DNA of 64,000 bases from GCA-2720865 sp047630275 (GTDB lineage Bacteria; Bdellovibrionota; Bacteriovoracia; Bacteriovoracales; Bacteriovoracaceae), in the NCBI GenBank assembly GCA_047630275.1, contig JBLHVN010000003.1, positions 620,001-684,000 on the forward strand, written 5' to 3'. Below the pieces are notes generated by a model, which did no database searches, was not told the origin of the DNA, and saw nothing but the letters and a program-made list of their open reading frames with translations. This document shows, piece by piece, positions 1 to 7,708 of the stretch. The stretch's first letter is position 1. Each line of letters begins with the position of its first letter. Made by a program: the position numbers and the translations under genes.

Positions 1-18
1 ATGCTGCACCTCGCGTCC

Positions 19-47
19 TTGCCAACACCTGAGAAAATCACTATTTT
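19..47 (+). promoter_or_regulatory. Sigma70-type promoter for tRNA-Ala
   Basis: A -35-like TTGCCA (19-24) and a -10-like TATTTT (42-47) are separated by exactly 17 bases. They lie about 18 bases upstream of the mature tRNA 5' end, which is a sensible distance for a tRNA promoter. Each hexamer departs from consensus at one or two positions, so this is a plausible prediction only. Confidence 0.4.
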
Positions 48-64
48 AATCAGTAATAAATCGT

Positions 65-140
65 GGGGGTATAGCTCAGTTGGGAGAGCGCTTCGCTGGC
101 AGTGAAGAGGTCCTCGGTTCGATCCCGGGTACCTCCACCA
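65..140 (+). tRNA. tRNA-Ala (anticodon GGC)
   Basis: The 76 bases fold as a full cloverleaf. The acceptor stem GGGGGTA pairs with TACCTCC through one G-T wobble. The anticodon stem CTTCG/TGAAG encloses the 7-base loop CTGGCAG, which places GGC at the anticodon and so reads GCC/GCT alanine codons. The T arm is CTCGG-TTCGATC-CCGGG. The 3' CCA is encoded in the DNA. The gene sits at the left border of an AT-rich accessory stretch and is immediately followed by a 10-bp hairpin and three tandem repeats, so the primary transcript may extend into them. Confidence 0.97.
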
Positions 141-165
141 TTTAAAAGCCCAATAGGCTTTTAAA
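141..165 (+). other. Perfect 10-bp hairpin directly after tRNA CCA
   Basis: TTTAAAAGCC (141-150) and GGCTTTTAAA (156-165) form a perfect inverted repeat with a 5-base loop, starting at the base after the encoded CCA. No U-run follows (the next bases are TGGTTG), so it is not a standard rho-independent terminator. It may instead guide 3' processing of the tRNA precursor. Its right arm is shared with the first tandem repeat unit. Confidence 0.7.
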
Positions 166-472
166 TGGTTGAGGTCGTAAACGACGATTAAGCGGTAGCG
201 CAATCCAAAGTGCGCGGAGTATTTCTCTAAATTTAAATCAACTAACCGAAAGGGCCACAATAGGCTTTTAAATGGTTGAGGTCGTAAACGAAGGTTAAGC
301 GGTAGCGCAACCGTAAGTGCGCGGAGTATTCCTCTAAATTTAAATCAACTAACCGAAAGGGCCACTATGGGCTTTCAAATGGTTGAGGTCGCAAGCGACT
401 GGTAAGCGGTAGCGCACCATCAAGCGCGCGCAGTATCCATCTAAATTTAAGTCAATAATCCGAAAAGGCCAC
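152..472 (+). repeat. Three tandem 107-bp repeats downstream of tRNA-Ala
   Basis: Units lie at 152-258, 259-365 and 366-472, each exactly 107 bp. Units 1 and 2 differ at only a few positions; unit 3 is more diverged. All three keep GGTTGAGGTCG near the start, AGCGGTAGCGC in the middle and a GGCCAC end. Each unit contains a small hairpin. In unit 1 it is GTCGT-AA-ACGAC, and in unit 3 GTCGC-AA-GCGAC, a compensatory T-A to C-G change; unit 2 has lost the last pair. A second stem (GCGCA with TGCGC) flanks a variable loop in units 1 and 2. No long reading frame is conserved across the units. The pattern fits repeated small structured RNAs or processing elements co-transcribed with the tRNA. I do not recognise the family. 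Confidence 0.85.
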
Positions 473-704
473 CAAGATTCTTTTTGCATTTCAGCAAGTA
501 ACCAGGTGTCTAAGAGGTAAAGTAAGTTAAAAGTACATGGCAATTTTATTTTCCTTTGTATTAAAGTCTATATTTCTGATTGATCCTAATAATTTATTTT
601 TCAATGAGAATATTTATTAATATATGCTCTACTTAGTTTTAAAATAATAGATAGACTATTCAAAAAGGAATGAATCCACTACAAAATTCTAACAAGAGGA
701 AAGG

Positions 705-1520
705 ATGGAGAAATTTAAAGAAATCACTGAAAATATTAATTGGAAGCTTAAAGATACTTTCTTCTTCAACCTTATAATCGGTTTTGTAATCTTTAATTAT
801 AAATTTATCTATATTTTGATTAATCAACCTATGGATAATCCTGGGTATCAAACAGCTGCAAATCTTATCGATTCGGCTAATCAATTCCTAAATATTTATT
901 CTGTTTTATTATACTCGATTTTAGTAACTTTTTTGTATCCAATTCTAGGAGTGATTGTAATAAAATGGCGCCACACAGTTGAATACTACAAAGAACGCTG
1001 GTTAGAGAAAAGCTTTCCAACAAATGATTTATATAGATCGGAATTAGAAGAAATCTCTAAACTTAATTTAGAAAATACTGAAGTAATAAAAGACTTTGGA
1101 TCTAGAATGATCTCAGAATGCAACGATCGTTATAAAGAAAACAATTGGAACTTCTATCATTTTACAAGTATAGAAGGGTCTAGATTTAAAGAAGGCGACA
1201 TTGCTGTAACCACTGAAAGACAAAACAAGATGGTTCTAACATCTCTCAGAAACTATAACGAAGAAAGGACTCAACTAAAATATATCTACTGTAAGATTGA
1301 CGATAACAACTATATAACAACCAATATTGATCAATTCTGTTTCCAATCTAAAGATTTTTTAGATAACAATGCGAAGTATTTAATACTCACAAGAAATGGA
1401 ATAAAATATTGTGATCAAAGCGAATACGACTATTTTTATCAAGACCTAGTTCACGAAGTTATTTTTTCAATAGAGAAAAACCAAAATTCGAATTGGCAAC
1501 ATGTACTTTGGCCCAACTGA
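705..1520 (+). CDS. Hypothetical membrane-anchored protein
   Basis: This 271-residue protein is not recognised. Two hydrophobic stretches near the N-terminus (about residues 19-40 and 65-87) look like transmembrane helices. They are followed by a basic WRHTVEYYKERW segment and a hydrophilic domain of about 180 residues rich in Lys, Asn, Glu and aromatics, probably cytoplasmic. No catalytic motif is evident. The ATG at 705 is preceded by AAGAGGAAAGG, a usable SD. The base and codon use are far more AT-rich than in genes after 4844, consistent with an acquired segment next to tRNA-Ala. About 230 bases upstream (473-704) hold no gene I can support. Function unknown. Confidence 0.6.
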   Translation: MEKFKEITENINWKLKDTFFFNLIIGFVIFNYKFIYILINQPMDNPGYQTAANLIDSANQFLNIYSVLLYSILVTFLYPILGVIVIKWRHTVEYYKERWLEKSFPTNDLYRSELEEISKLNLENTEVIKDFGSRMISECNDRYKENNWNFYHFTSIEGSRFKEGDIAVTTERQNKMVLTSLRNYNEERTQLKYIYCKIDDNNYITTNIDQFCFQSKDFLDNNAKYLILTRNGIKYCDQSEYDYFYQDLVHEVIFSIEKNQNSNWQHVLWPN

Positions 1521-1667
1521 TATAAAAGGTATTAAGACAGATAGAGGTGCGACAAAGGCGCTATGCACTTCAGTCCCTAATCAATTAGGGGAACAAGTTA
1601 TGTTTGTTTGATTCGTTACAAAAGGTTAAATTCTTTACAATAAAGAATAGATTTCATAGGAATAAAT

Positions 1668-2474
1668 TTGAATTTAGAACTAACGCATCATGATTTACAA
1701 ATTATGGGAGATGTCTCTTCAAGTGAAGGAGCCATTGCTATATGTAAGTCGTTTAAAGGATGTATCGGCCTTGAATTTGAGGTTAAGTTAGGGGCTGGAA
1801 AAATAGATAAAGACGTACTGAAAAATACTAGGGAATCTTTCCGAGAGAAGTTAATTGAAACCGATAATAGTATTAAAAACACGGGTATCCCTAAGTCATT
1901 TGTCGAACTTTTCAGTCAAACATCTAAGAATGATGTAAAAAAATATTGTCGTGTATTAGAAATTTCACAAGAAGACTTATTTCTATTGATTTACAACTGT
2001 AGTCAAATTGGCTTCACACACAGGGGTAAATTTAAAAAATTTACTCCTGAGCAGTTTAAATATGAAAGTGGTGATGTTGAAAATCTAGGCAATCTTTCTA
2101 CCGAAGAAAAAGATAGAAAAAAAATTATGAATAAGATATCTGGTACTTTCGCACAAAGAAGAAATGTCAGCTGTCATATGTTTGAGAACGGCACGATGTG
2201 GCACTGTTTTTACTTTAGCTATGAAGACTCCCAGGAATTGCCAAGAAAAAGACAACATTGGCAATTTGGAACTCACATTCATTATGTATCATATCTATGG
2301 GATAGCAATCGAAATGAACTTTGGAAGAAGTTAGACTATAGAAAAATAAATGTCTCTGATTTTCATATCAAGTATAATTCAATGGACAACACTCCATTGC
2401 ATCAGGTTTATCTCTACGGACATGCAGCAGTTCAGGTATCAATCCAAAATAAACGACGTCGTGATTTCGGATAA
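1668..2474 (+). CDS. Hypothetical protein, TTG start
   Basis: This 268-residue soluble protein is not recognised. The N-terminal half has a Gly-rich stretch (CKSFKGCIGLEFEVKLGAG). The C-terminal half is rich in His and aromatic residues, with the segments MWHCFYFSYED, HWQFGTHIHYVSYLW and PLHQVYLYGHAAVQVS. Such clustering could suit metal or ligand binding, but no family signature is visible. Translation appears to start at TTG 1668, after CATAGG at SD distance; no upstream ATG is in frame. Like its neighbours it is AT-rich and isolated, with 147 bases before it that hold a CCCTAAT/ATTAGGG hairpin (1575-1590) lacking a U-run. Function unknown. Confidence 0.5.
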   Translation: MNLELTHHDLQIMGDVSSSEGAIAICKSFKGCIGLEFEVKLGAGKIDKDVLKNTRESFREKLIETDNSIKNTGIPKSFVELFSQTSKNDVKKYCRVLEISQEDLFLLIYNCSQIGFTHRGKFKKFTPEQFKYESGDVENLGNLSTEEKDRKKIMNKISGTFAQRRNVSCHMFENGTMWHCFYFSYEDSQELPRKRQHWQFGTHIHYVSYLWDSNRNELWKKLDYRKINVSDFHIKYNSMDNTPLHQVYLYGHAAVQVSIQNKRRRDFG

Positions 2475-2543
2475 GGTGCCAGGTCGGTGAAAAAAGTGAT
2501 AAAGGGTACGTGATACCTTTCTGGAAAACCCAAAGGGCACCCC

Positions 2544-3152
2544 CTAATAATGATAGCGTATAACTTCTGGCTTTTCGCTTGGGTACCAAGGTTCTTTACA
2601 ACAATTAATAAATTCCTCCAATGTTTGAGACGGAGATACTCTATGATACTTAAAATCATCGGGATAATTCTCAATAATATTAATCTGTTTCTTATTTTCA
2701 ATATATTTCAAAGGGTAGATAAGATAGCTTCCAATATGGGAACTAATTAGAAACAAGAAACAAATTACAAACTGCTTCAAACTTACCGCTTTTACTGCAT
2801 TCTTCTTCATCGCAACACCAAAATATATTAATTCCCCAAGAAGAATGGAAAAAATAAAAGGTATTGTATGGAACTCATTTGAAATGATTCTGTAACCTAT
2901 TAGTAAAAATATTGATCGGACTGTAAACAATAAGATACCAGACCTAGAAAAAACGCTTAAGTTACAAAAAAGAAGATGCGAGACTAGCAACACGAAGTAA
3001 ATAAAAATAGAGAGTTTCCATGATAACAGATCCCAGACTAAGTAGTAATATGACCCAAGAAAAATATTCTCATAAAAAATAAACAAGTGAACAACAAGCC
3101 AAGCAGTGAGTAAATAAAGAGTGATTCTATTTTTAAAATGGTTAACAATCAT
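2544..3152 (-). CDS. Hypothetical polytopic membrane protein
   Basis: The protein is about 202 residues with four to five hydrophobic stretches (after MIVNHFKNR: LYLLTAWLVVHLFIF, IFIYFVLLVSHLLFC, LLFTVRSIFLLIGY, IPFIFSILLGELIYFG, FVICFLFLISSHIG), so it is an integral inner-membrane protein. A hydrophilic tail of about 45 residues ends with two Cys (NCCKEPW). I placed the start at ATG 3152 because GGAG lies 8 bases upstream. A longer frame reaches 3215 and would overlap the preceding gene. It follows the membrane gene at 3205-3648 on the same strand, so the two may be co-transcribed. No family recognised. Confidence 0.5.
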   Translation of the reverse strand: MIVNHFKNRITLYLLTAWLVVHLFIFYENIFLGSYYYLVWDLLSWKLSIFIYFVLLVSHLLFCNLSVFSRSGILLFTVRSIFLLIGYRIISNEFHTIPFIFSILLGELIYFGVAMKKNAVKAVSLKQFVICFLFLISSHIGSYLIYPLKYIENKKQINIIENYPDDFKYHRVSPSQTLEEFINCCKEPWYPSEKPEVIRYHY

Positions 3153-3204
3153 ACTTCTTACTCCAGAGATAGTCTGCCTAGGTCCGCTGGTAGCTAATCC
3201 ACAA

Positions 3205-3648
3205 TCAAGGACCAACTATCTTCATAATTTTTGTATAGCTTTCGGGTGAATCAATTCTCTCGATCTCCTCCAAGATATTCCTCTTCAATAGAGGCCGAAG
3301 GGTAATTTCTAATAGTCCATCACTGCCCTTAAAAATTAGCTCATTCATGTCATATTTAAATTCTTTATACTCAAAATTCTGTTCGTCACTTAGTTTAAAC
3401 TCTTTTCGTATTTGTTTATGCTCTAGGACAATAGCTCCATTTGATATCGATACTCTGTAGTTGGGCTTTATCAAATGTAATATGTAGTGTCCTAAAGCAA
3501 TAAGGAGTAATGAAAGTATATAATACGCCAAAAAGTATTCATCTCCATAATTTTTATTAGTTCTTAGGAAATAAAAAGCAGAAGTACCAAACCAGTAAAT
3601 TAAAATCAACTCCCAATATTTAATAGGACACTTTCCAACTAAAATCAT
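3205..3648 (-). CDS. Hypothetical two-TM protein with possible PH-like domain
   Basis: This 147-residue protein has two adjacent hydrophobic helices near the N-terminus (YWELILIYWFGTSAFYFL and FLAYYILSLLLIALGHYILHLI). A beta-rich C-terminal portion of about 80 residues follows, with alternating strand-like segments (YRVSISNGAIVLEHKQI, LIFKGSDGLLEITLRPL). This layout resembles bacterial membrane proteins with a PH-like (bPH) domain, but I cannot confirm it. I chose ATG 3648 because AGGAGG sits 4 bases upstream; an upstream ATG at 3681 (11 more residues) is also possible. It lies upstream of the membrane gene 2544-3152 in the AT-rich accessory region. Function unknown. Confidence 0.5.
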   Translation of the reverse strand: MILVGKCPIKYWELILIYWFGTSAFYFLRTNKNYGDEYFLAYYILSLLLIALGHYILHLIKPNYRVSISNGAIVLEHKQIRKEFKLSDEQNFEYKEFKYDMNELIFKGSDGLLEITLRPLLKRNILEEIERIDSPESYTKIMKIVGP

Positions 3649-3898
3649 CTTGCCTCCTATTTTGACAGCCAAGGTTTCCATCTCCCTTTCTCTCTAAACT
3701 TCTAATAGAAAAAGTGAAAAGTATTAATCCAAACCTATTATAACACTTAAGAAAATCAAGAAACTAACGTATTAAAAACAGTTGGAATCAATAAATAAGC
3801 CACATTCCATACTCCCTAAGCCCTGTTACCTAGCTTAACCAGCTGTTTTGTGGGCTCAACCAATAAAGTATATCAATAACGATACGACTAATTGATTT

Positions 3899-3913
3899 TC
3901 ATATCAAATATGA
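3899..3913. promoter_or_regulatory. Palindromic operator-like site before the toxin-antitoxin genes
   Basis: TCATAT-CAA-ATATGA is a perfect 6-bp inverted repeat with a 3-base centre, 10 bases upstream of the toxin ATG at 3924. Type II toxin-antitoxin operons are usually autorepressed through such a palindrome, and the antitoxin here has a helix-turn-helix-like C-terminal half. Binding is inferred from position and symmetry. Confidence 0.55.
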
Positions 3914-3923
3914 TAGGATTCTA

Positions 3924-4229
3924 ATGTATAGAGTAGAAGAAACCCAAGAGTATATAGATTGGTTTGAAAAACAATCAATTAAAGAACAAGCACAGATTCA
4001 AGCGAGAATCGCAAGAATAAGAACCGATGGCCATTTTGGGACAGCAAAGATGTTAGATAAAAGCCTTGCTGAATTAAAATGGAGAAGTGGAAGAAGGATT
4101 TATTTCACTACTACTTTAGACGAGGACGGCAATATTATTATTCTTTTGCTAGGTGGGAATAAAAGCACTCAAGCAAAAGATATAAGAAAAGCTAAATCTA
4201 TAATTAAGAGTTTAAGTGAGGATTTATAA
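3924..4229 (+). CDS. RelE/HigB-family (Gp49-like) toxin
   Basis: This 101-residue basic protein matches the addiction-module killer type of the RelE/ParE superfamily (HigB or phage Gp49-like). The pattern is an N-terminal strand, a helix pair around YIDWFEKQSIKEQAQIQARIARI, then GHFGTAKMLDKSLAELKWRSGRRIYFTT and a closing strand with LLLGGNKSTQAKDIRKAK. The basic residues of WRSGRRIYF and GNKSTQ..DI.KA are typical of these ribosome-dependent mRNA interferases. It is directly followed without spacing by the antitoxin gene (TAA then ATG), the toxin-first order seen in higBA loci. SD AGGA lies 6 bases before the ATG. A palindrome just upstream suggests autoregulation. Target and activity are inferred from family. 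Confidence 0.85.
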   Translation: MYRVEETQEYIDWFEKQSIKEQAQIQARIARIRTDGHFGTAKMLDKSLAELKWRSGRRIYFTTTLDEDGNIIILLLGGNKSTQAKDIRKAKSIIKSLSEDL

Positions 4230-4547
4230 ATGGCTAGATTCAAGATTGATTCGTTGACACCAATCAAAGTAAAAAAAGCAAAGGCCCTTTTTAAGGATGA
4301 TTCTGTTGAGTTCTTTCAAGATACAAAGATTGTTGCAGAGGCCTTAGCGGAAGCTATTTTGGAAGGTGATAGAAACGCTTTTCATGAAATTATCTCTGGA
4401 TATCTGAGCGTGATCAACAAAGAAGAGCTCTCTAGAAGATCAAAAGTTCCCATCGCTACCATTCGTAGAATGGCGGCCGGTTCTAATTTTAATATTGATA
4501 GTATGTTGAAAGTGACCTTTGCCATTAATAAAGGATTGGCGGCCTAA
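4230..4547 (+). CDS. Helix-turn-helix antitoxin of the RelE/HigB module
   Basis: This 105-residue protein starts on the base after the toxin stop, so translation is probably coupled. The C-terminal half (about residues 63-105) contains INKEELSRRSKVPIATIRRMAAGSNFNIDSMLKVTFAINKGLAA. This is an Xre-like helix-turn-helix pattern like that in the HigA and addiction-module antitoxins paired with Gp49-like toxins. The N-terminal half, rich in Lys and acidic residues, probably wraps the toxin. The expected role is to neutralise the toxin and repress the operon at the palindrome 3899-3913. The pair sits in the AT-rich stretch between tRNA-Ala and moeA, as accessory modules often do. Confidence 0.8.
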   Translation: MARFKIDSLTPIKVKKAKALFKDDSVEFFQDTKIVAEALAEAILEGDRNAFHEIISGYLSVINKEELSRRSKVPIATIRRMAAGSNFNIDSMLKVTFAINKGLAA

Positions 4548-4843
4548 AAAAGAGCTCAGCTAAGACGTAACTTATTGCACCGTGGGAAAAGAATCATAAC
4601 GCGCCACAGTATCAAATAAGAAATAATCAAATATAAGTAGTGAGAAACAACAATTCCATAAACCTACCTACCCCAACCCTGACAAAAGCCCCCTCCAATA
4701 AACTAGCCACCCCCCCTAAAAAATCCTAAAATCCATCCAAGAAATACTTCTTTAATCTTGCCTCCCTAAGGGCTTTCTATGGGATCAAGACGCGGCTTTA
4801 TTGGAAACGATTTAGTCTCCCGAATTTGGAAAAAGGAAGACCG
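4548..4843. other. Intergenic region between antitoxin and moeA
   Basis: These 296 bases hold no reading frame I can support. The middle part has C-rich tracts (around 4675-4720) unlike the AT-rich island to the left, so it probably marks the border of the accessory stretch. I saw no good sigma70 promoter and no match to the molybdenum-cofactor riboswitch as I remember it. The last bases carry AAGGA at SD distance before moeA ATG 4844. Confidence 0.5.
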
Positions 4844-6046
4844 ATGTTAGACTTACAAGCTGCCAATAAGCTTATTGCGGATAGCTTTATCGTTAAGGTA
4901 AAGACTGTGCCCATAGAGCAATCTCTTGGAAAGATCCTTGCTGAGGATATCTTTGTCAAAAGAGACCTCCCTCCCTTTGATAGGGTGGCCATGGATGGAA
5001 TTGCCATCAACTCGAAAGACTCTGGTGATCATTTTAAAAACGGTTCTTTTTCAATTGAAGGAGTTCAGGCCGCAGGTGAACCTCAAAAAAAATTAGTAAA
5101 TACAATCTCTGGTTGCCTTGAAGTTATGACTGGCGCTGTCCTCCCTTTAAATTGTGATCTCGTGATTCCTTATGAGATGACTAAGATTGAAGATGATTGC
5201 GCTTCTCTTGTTGATTCTGATCAGGGCTTTATCCCTTTGCAGAATATTCATCTTATGGGTAGTGATTTAAAAAAAGGAGAGCTGGCCCTCTCTAAAGGTC
5301 AGCCTATTACCTCCTCTGTTATTGCCATCATCGCCTCTGAAGGGATGCCTTTTGTTAAGGTTCAATCTGCTCCTCGCATCGCTATCATCAGTACGGGGGA
5401 TGAGCTAGTTGAGATTGATAAGAAGCCAGAGGCCCATCAAATCTATATGAGTAACCTCTATACTCTTAAGGCAGAGCTTAGATCTTTTGGTCACGAAAGC
5501 GTAGAGACTCATCACCTTCTTGATGATGAAGCTTCTTTACTTAAGAGTCTTAAGAAAATCCTTGAAGAGAATGACCTGCTTCTAATCACGGGCGGAGTCT
5601 CTAAAGGAAAGTTTGATTATATTCCTAAGGTCTTAGGTGATCTAAGAGTTAAGAAGATCTTTCATAAGGTGGCCCAGCGACCGGGGAAGCCTCTTTGGTT
5701 TGGATCAGGAGAAGAGGGACAATTGGTCTTTGGTCTGCCTGGTAATCCGGTTTCTTCTTTGGTGAATCTAAGAAGGCATGTCATTCCTTACTTAACTAAA
5801 GAGAAGCTCTTAAAGGTTAGGCTTAAAGAAGAAGTTAGCTTTAAGAAGGCCATGACTTTCTTTCAACCAGTCTCTTTGGAACTTGTTGAAGGAAGCTATA
5901 TTGCAAAGCCGATCAAAGGAAATGGATCAGGGGATTATTATTCACTTAAAGATTCATCCGGATTTATTGAACTGCCTAGTGACAAGAATACTTTTGGTAA
6001 CGATGAACTCTATGACTACTACCCTTGGGGAAAGACATGTCTATAA
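4844..6046 (+). CDS. moeA: Molybdopterin molybdenumtransferase MoeA
   Basis: MoeA inserts molybdate into adenylylated molybdopterin to finish the molybdenum cofactor in the cytoplasm. The 400-residue length is normal. Family signatures are in order: LPPFDRVAMDGIA near residue 45, TGAVLPLNCDLVIPYE (domain I-II), STGDELVEI, TGGVSKGKFD in the MPT-binding MogA-like domain, and LPGNPVSS. The last ~70 residues form the small beta-barrel domain IV. I chose ATG 4844 with AGGA 6 bases upstream over a TTG at 4826. It leads a run of moa/moe genes; its stop overlaps moaA by 10 bases. No mogA/moaB or mobA is in the window, so adenylylation must be encoded elsewhere. Confidence 0.95.
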   Translation: MLDLQAANKLIADSFIVKVKTVPIEQSLGKILAEDIFVKRDLPPFDRVAMDGIAINSKDSGDHFKNGSFSIEGVQAAGEPQKKLVNTISGCLEVMTGAVLPLNCDLVIPYEMTKIEDDCASLVDSDQGFIPLQNIHLMGSDLKKGELALSKGQPITSSVIAIIASEGMPFVKVQSAPRIAIISTGDELVEIDKKPEAHQIYMSNLYTLKAELRSFGHESVETHHLLDDEASLLKSLKKILEENDLLLITGGVSKGKFDYIPKVLGDLRVKKIFHKVAQRPGKPLWFGSGEEGQLVFGLPGNPVSSLVNLRRHVIPYLTKEKLLKVRLKEEVSFKKAMTFFQPVSLELVEGSYIAKPIKGNGSGDYYSLKDSSGFIELPSDKNTFGNDELYDYYPWGKTCL

Positions 6047-6984
6047 ACGAACTCCGTGATAAGCACGGGCGCCATATTCATAAATTAAGGATCTCACTAT
6101 TAGACGCTTGTAATATGCGCTGCCTTTATTGCATGCCAGAGAAGCAGGTCTTTATGCCCAATAAGGATTGGCCTAAGGCAGATGAGCTGATCTACATGGC
6201 AACTAACCTGGTTGAGCAAGGCATTGATGAGATCCGCCTAACTGGTGGAGAGCCTTTGTTAAGAGCGGATTTTATGGAGATCGTCCGTGGTCTTGATAAG
6301 CTTCCCTTAAAGAAGTTTGGCTTTACCACTAACGCCATTCACTTAAAAAAGCATCTTAAAGAATTAAAGAAAACAAACTGCCAGTATATTAATATTAGCC
6401 TCGACTCAGTTAATAAGGAGAACTTTCATAGGATAACTAAGACTGATTCTCTTGAAGTTGTCTTAGAGGCGATTCTCATGGCAAAAGAACTTGGCTTTAA
6501 AGTTAAGCTTAATACTGTTTTATTAAGAGGCATGAATGATCATGAGATCATAGATTTAATCGACTTTGCTGAAGACAATGATATTGAGATCAGGTTTTTA
6601 GAGCTGATGAAAATTGGAGTTGTGCTTCCGGTCTTTGATAAGCTCTTCATCAGCGCTGAAGAAGTTATTAATAAGGTAAAGACTAAGTGGAGCCTAGAGA
6701 GCGTAGAGATGCCAGTGGATTCTACTTCATTTAATTTTAAAACTAATAGCGGCGGTAATATCGGCTTTATCGCTTCAGAGAGTAGACCCTTTTGTGGTGG
6801 CTGTTCAAGATTAAGACTTGGGGCTGATGGAAAGCTTCGCCCTTGTTTGATGCTTGATGATGGGCCAAGCCTTAGAGGCCTTGAACCTGATCAGTTCTAC
6901 CCTTTCTTACTTAAGGTCATGGACTTAAAGCCACATACCCGTATCATCGAGCTAATTCAACCTATGCACCAGGTGGGAGGATAA
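6037..6984 (+). CDS. moaA: GTP 3',8-cyclase MoaA (radical SAM)
   Basis: MoaA, with MoaC, converts GTP to cyclic pyranopterin monophosphate, the first step of molybdopterin synthesis. The radical SAM motif CNMRCLYC (CxxxCxxC) lies near residue 24. The C-terminal second Fe-S cluster has the pattern FCGGCSRLRLGADGKLRPC. The protein ends in VGG, the double-Gly tail that enters the active site in this family. Length 315 is typical. The ATG at 6037 has GGGGAAAG upstream and overlaps moeA; a TTG at 6025 is the longer alternative. moaC begins two bases after its stop. The cluster ligands all appear intact. Confidence 0.95.
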   Translation: MSINELRDKHGRHIHKLRISLLDACNMRCLYCMPEKQVFMPNKDWPKADELIYMATNLVEQGIDEIRLTGGEPLLRADFMEIVRGLDKLPLKKFGFTTNAIHLKKHLKELKKTNCQYINISLDSVNKENFHRITKTDSLEVVLEAILMAKELGFKVKLNTVLLRGMNDHEIIDLIDFAEDNDIEIRFLELMKIGVVLPVFDKLFISAEEVINKVKTKWSLESVEMPVDSTSFNFKTNSGGNIGFIASESRPFCGGCSRLRLGADGKLRPCLMLDDGPSLRGLEPDQFYPFLLKVMDLKPHTRIIELIQPMHQVGG

Positions 6985-6986
6985 AG

Positions 6987-7469
6987 ATGAAAGATCTCAA
7001 TCATATTGATGAAAAGAATAACCCAACCATGGTGGACGTTTCTCAAAAAGAAATCTCAACGAGGATGGCCCACGCTCGAAGCATAATAGTCTTACCTGAA
7101 GTTATTTGGGAGAGGTTAAAAGATAATGAGATCCAAACCAAGAAAGGGCCCATCTTTCATACGGCCATTATCGCAGGAACCATGGCGGTTAAGAAGACCC
7201 ATGAGCTAATTCCCTTTTGCCATCCTCTTTTAATAGAGTCTTGTAAGATTAATATCACCCCCGTTGATAAGAGCTTAGTCATTGATTGCAAGGTTAAGAT
7301 CAGCGGAAAGACCGGGGTAGAAATGGAGGCCTTAACCGGGGCCACTATAACGGGGCTTACTATCTATGATATGTGCAAGGCCTTAAGCCATGAAGTTAGG
7401 ATTGAATCCACTCACCTTGTGGAGAAAACTGGTGGGGAGAGGATTATTCGAGAAGGTAAGTATGTATAA
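6987..7469 (+). CDS. moaC: Cyclic pyranopterin monophosphate synthase MoaC
   Basis: MoaC rearranges the MoaA product 3',8-cyclo-GTP to cPMP. The 160-residue protein carries the family blocks LNHIDEKNNPTMVDVSQKE at the N-terminus, KKTHELIPFCHPLLIE (the His/Cys-containing active-site loop), KTGVEMEALTGATITGLTIYDMCKA and a final KTGGERI. The expected hexamer is cytoplasmic. It is the third gene of the operon, two bases after moaA, and overlaps moaD by 8 bases, which implies translational coupling. Nothing in the sequence looks unusual. Confidence 0.96.
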   Translation: MKDLNHIDEKNNPTMVDVSQKEISTRMAHARSIIVLPEVIWERLKDNEIQTKKGPIFHTAIIAGTMAVKKTHELIPFCHPLLIESCKINITPVDKSLVIDCKVKISGKTGVEMEALTGATITGLTIYDMCKALSHEVRIESTHLVEKTGGERIIREGKYV

Positions 7470-7707
7470 AAAAGTAAAGATAGAATACTTTGCTGTTCTA
7501 AGAGAGCAAGCAAAGATCAACTCTGAAGAGTTAGAGACAAGATCTACTGATGCTAGAGAGTTACTTAGTGAGCTTACAAGTAAGTACAACTTCACTTTAG
7601 GTGAATCGACACTAAAGGTGGCAATCAATGAAGAGTACTGTGAGTTTACAACTAAATTAAATGAGGGAGATAGGATTGTCTTTATCCCTCCTGTGGCGGG
7701 TGGTTAA
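7462..7707 (+). CDS. moaD: Molybdopterin synthase small subunit MoaD
   Basis: MoaD is the ubiquitin-like sulfur carrier of molybdopterin synthase; its C-terminal thiocarboxylate donates sulfur to cPMP. The 81-residue length fits. It shows the beta-grasp pattern (KKVKIEYFAVLREQAKI ... LKVAINEEYCEFTTKLNEGDRIVFIPPVAGG) and ends in the required Gly-Gly. ATG 7462 lies inside the end of moaC; longer frames starting at 7390 are not supported by the fold. moaE follows one base after its stop. The partner adenylyltransferase is probably the MoeB protein encoded downstream. Confidence 0.93.
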   Translation: MYKKVKIEYFAVLREQAKINSEELETRSTDARELLSELTSKYNFTLGESTLKVAINEEYCEFTTKLNEGDRIVFIPPVAGG

Positions 7708-7708
7708 G

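Noticed and set aside
152..472. CRISPR array reading of the tandem repeats
   Set aside because: Whole 107-bp units are repeated, without alternating repeats and unique spacers, and no cas genes are present.
349..543. Minus-strand 64-residue frame
   Set aside because: Overlaps the third repeat unit, no SD and no family; likely chance.
1575..1590. Terminator after the 705 gene
   Set aside because: A CCCTAAT/ATTAGGG hairpin is present but not followed by a T-run.
3909..3914. TATGAT as -10 box of the toxin gene
   Set aside because: It would start transcription beyond the SD AGGA, and no -35 lies at 16-18 bases.
4680..4843. Possible molybdenum-cofactor riboswitch before moeA
   Set aside because: No block resembling the Moco RNA motif was visible; only C-rich tracts and a normal SD.
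65..4843. Integrated element with tRNA attachment sites
   Set aside because: No integrase, and I found no second copy of the tRNA 3' end.
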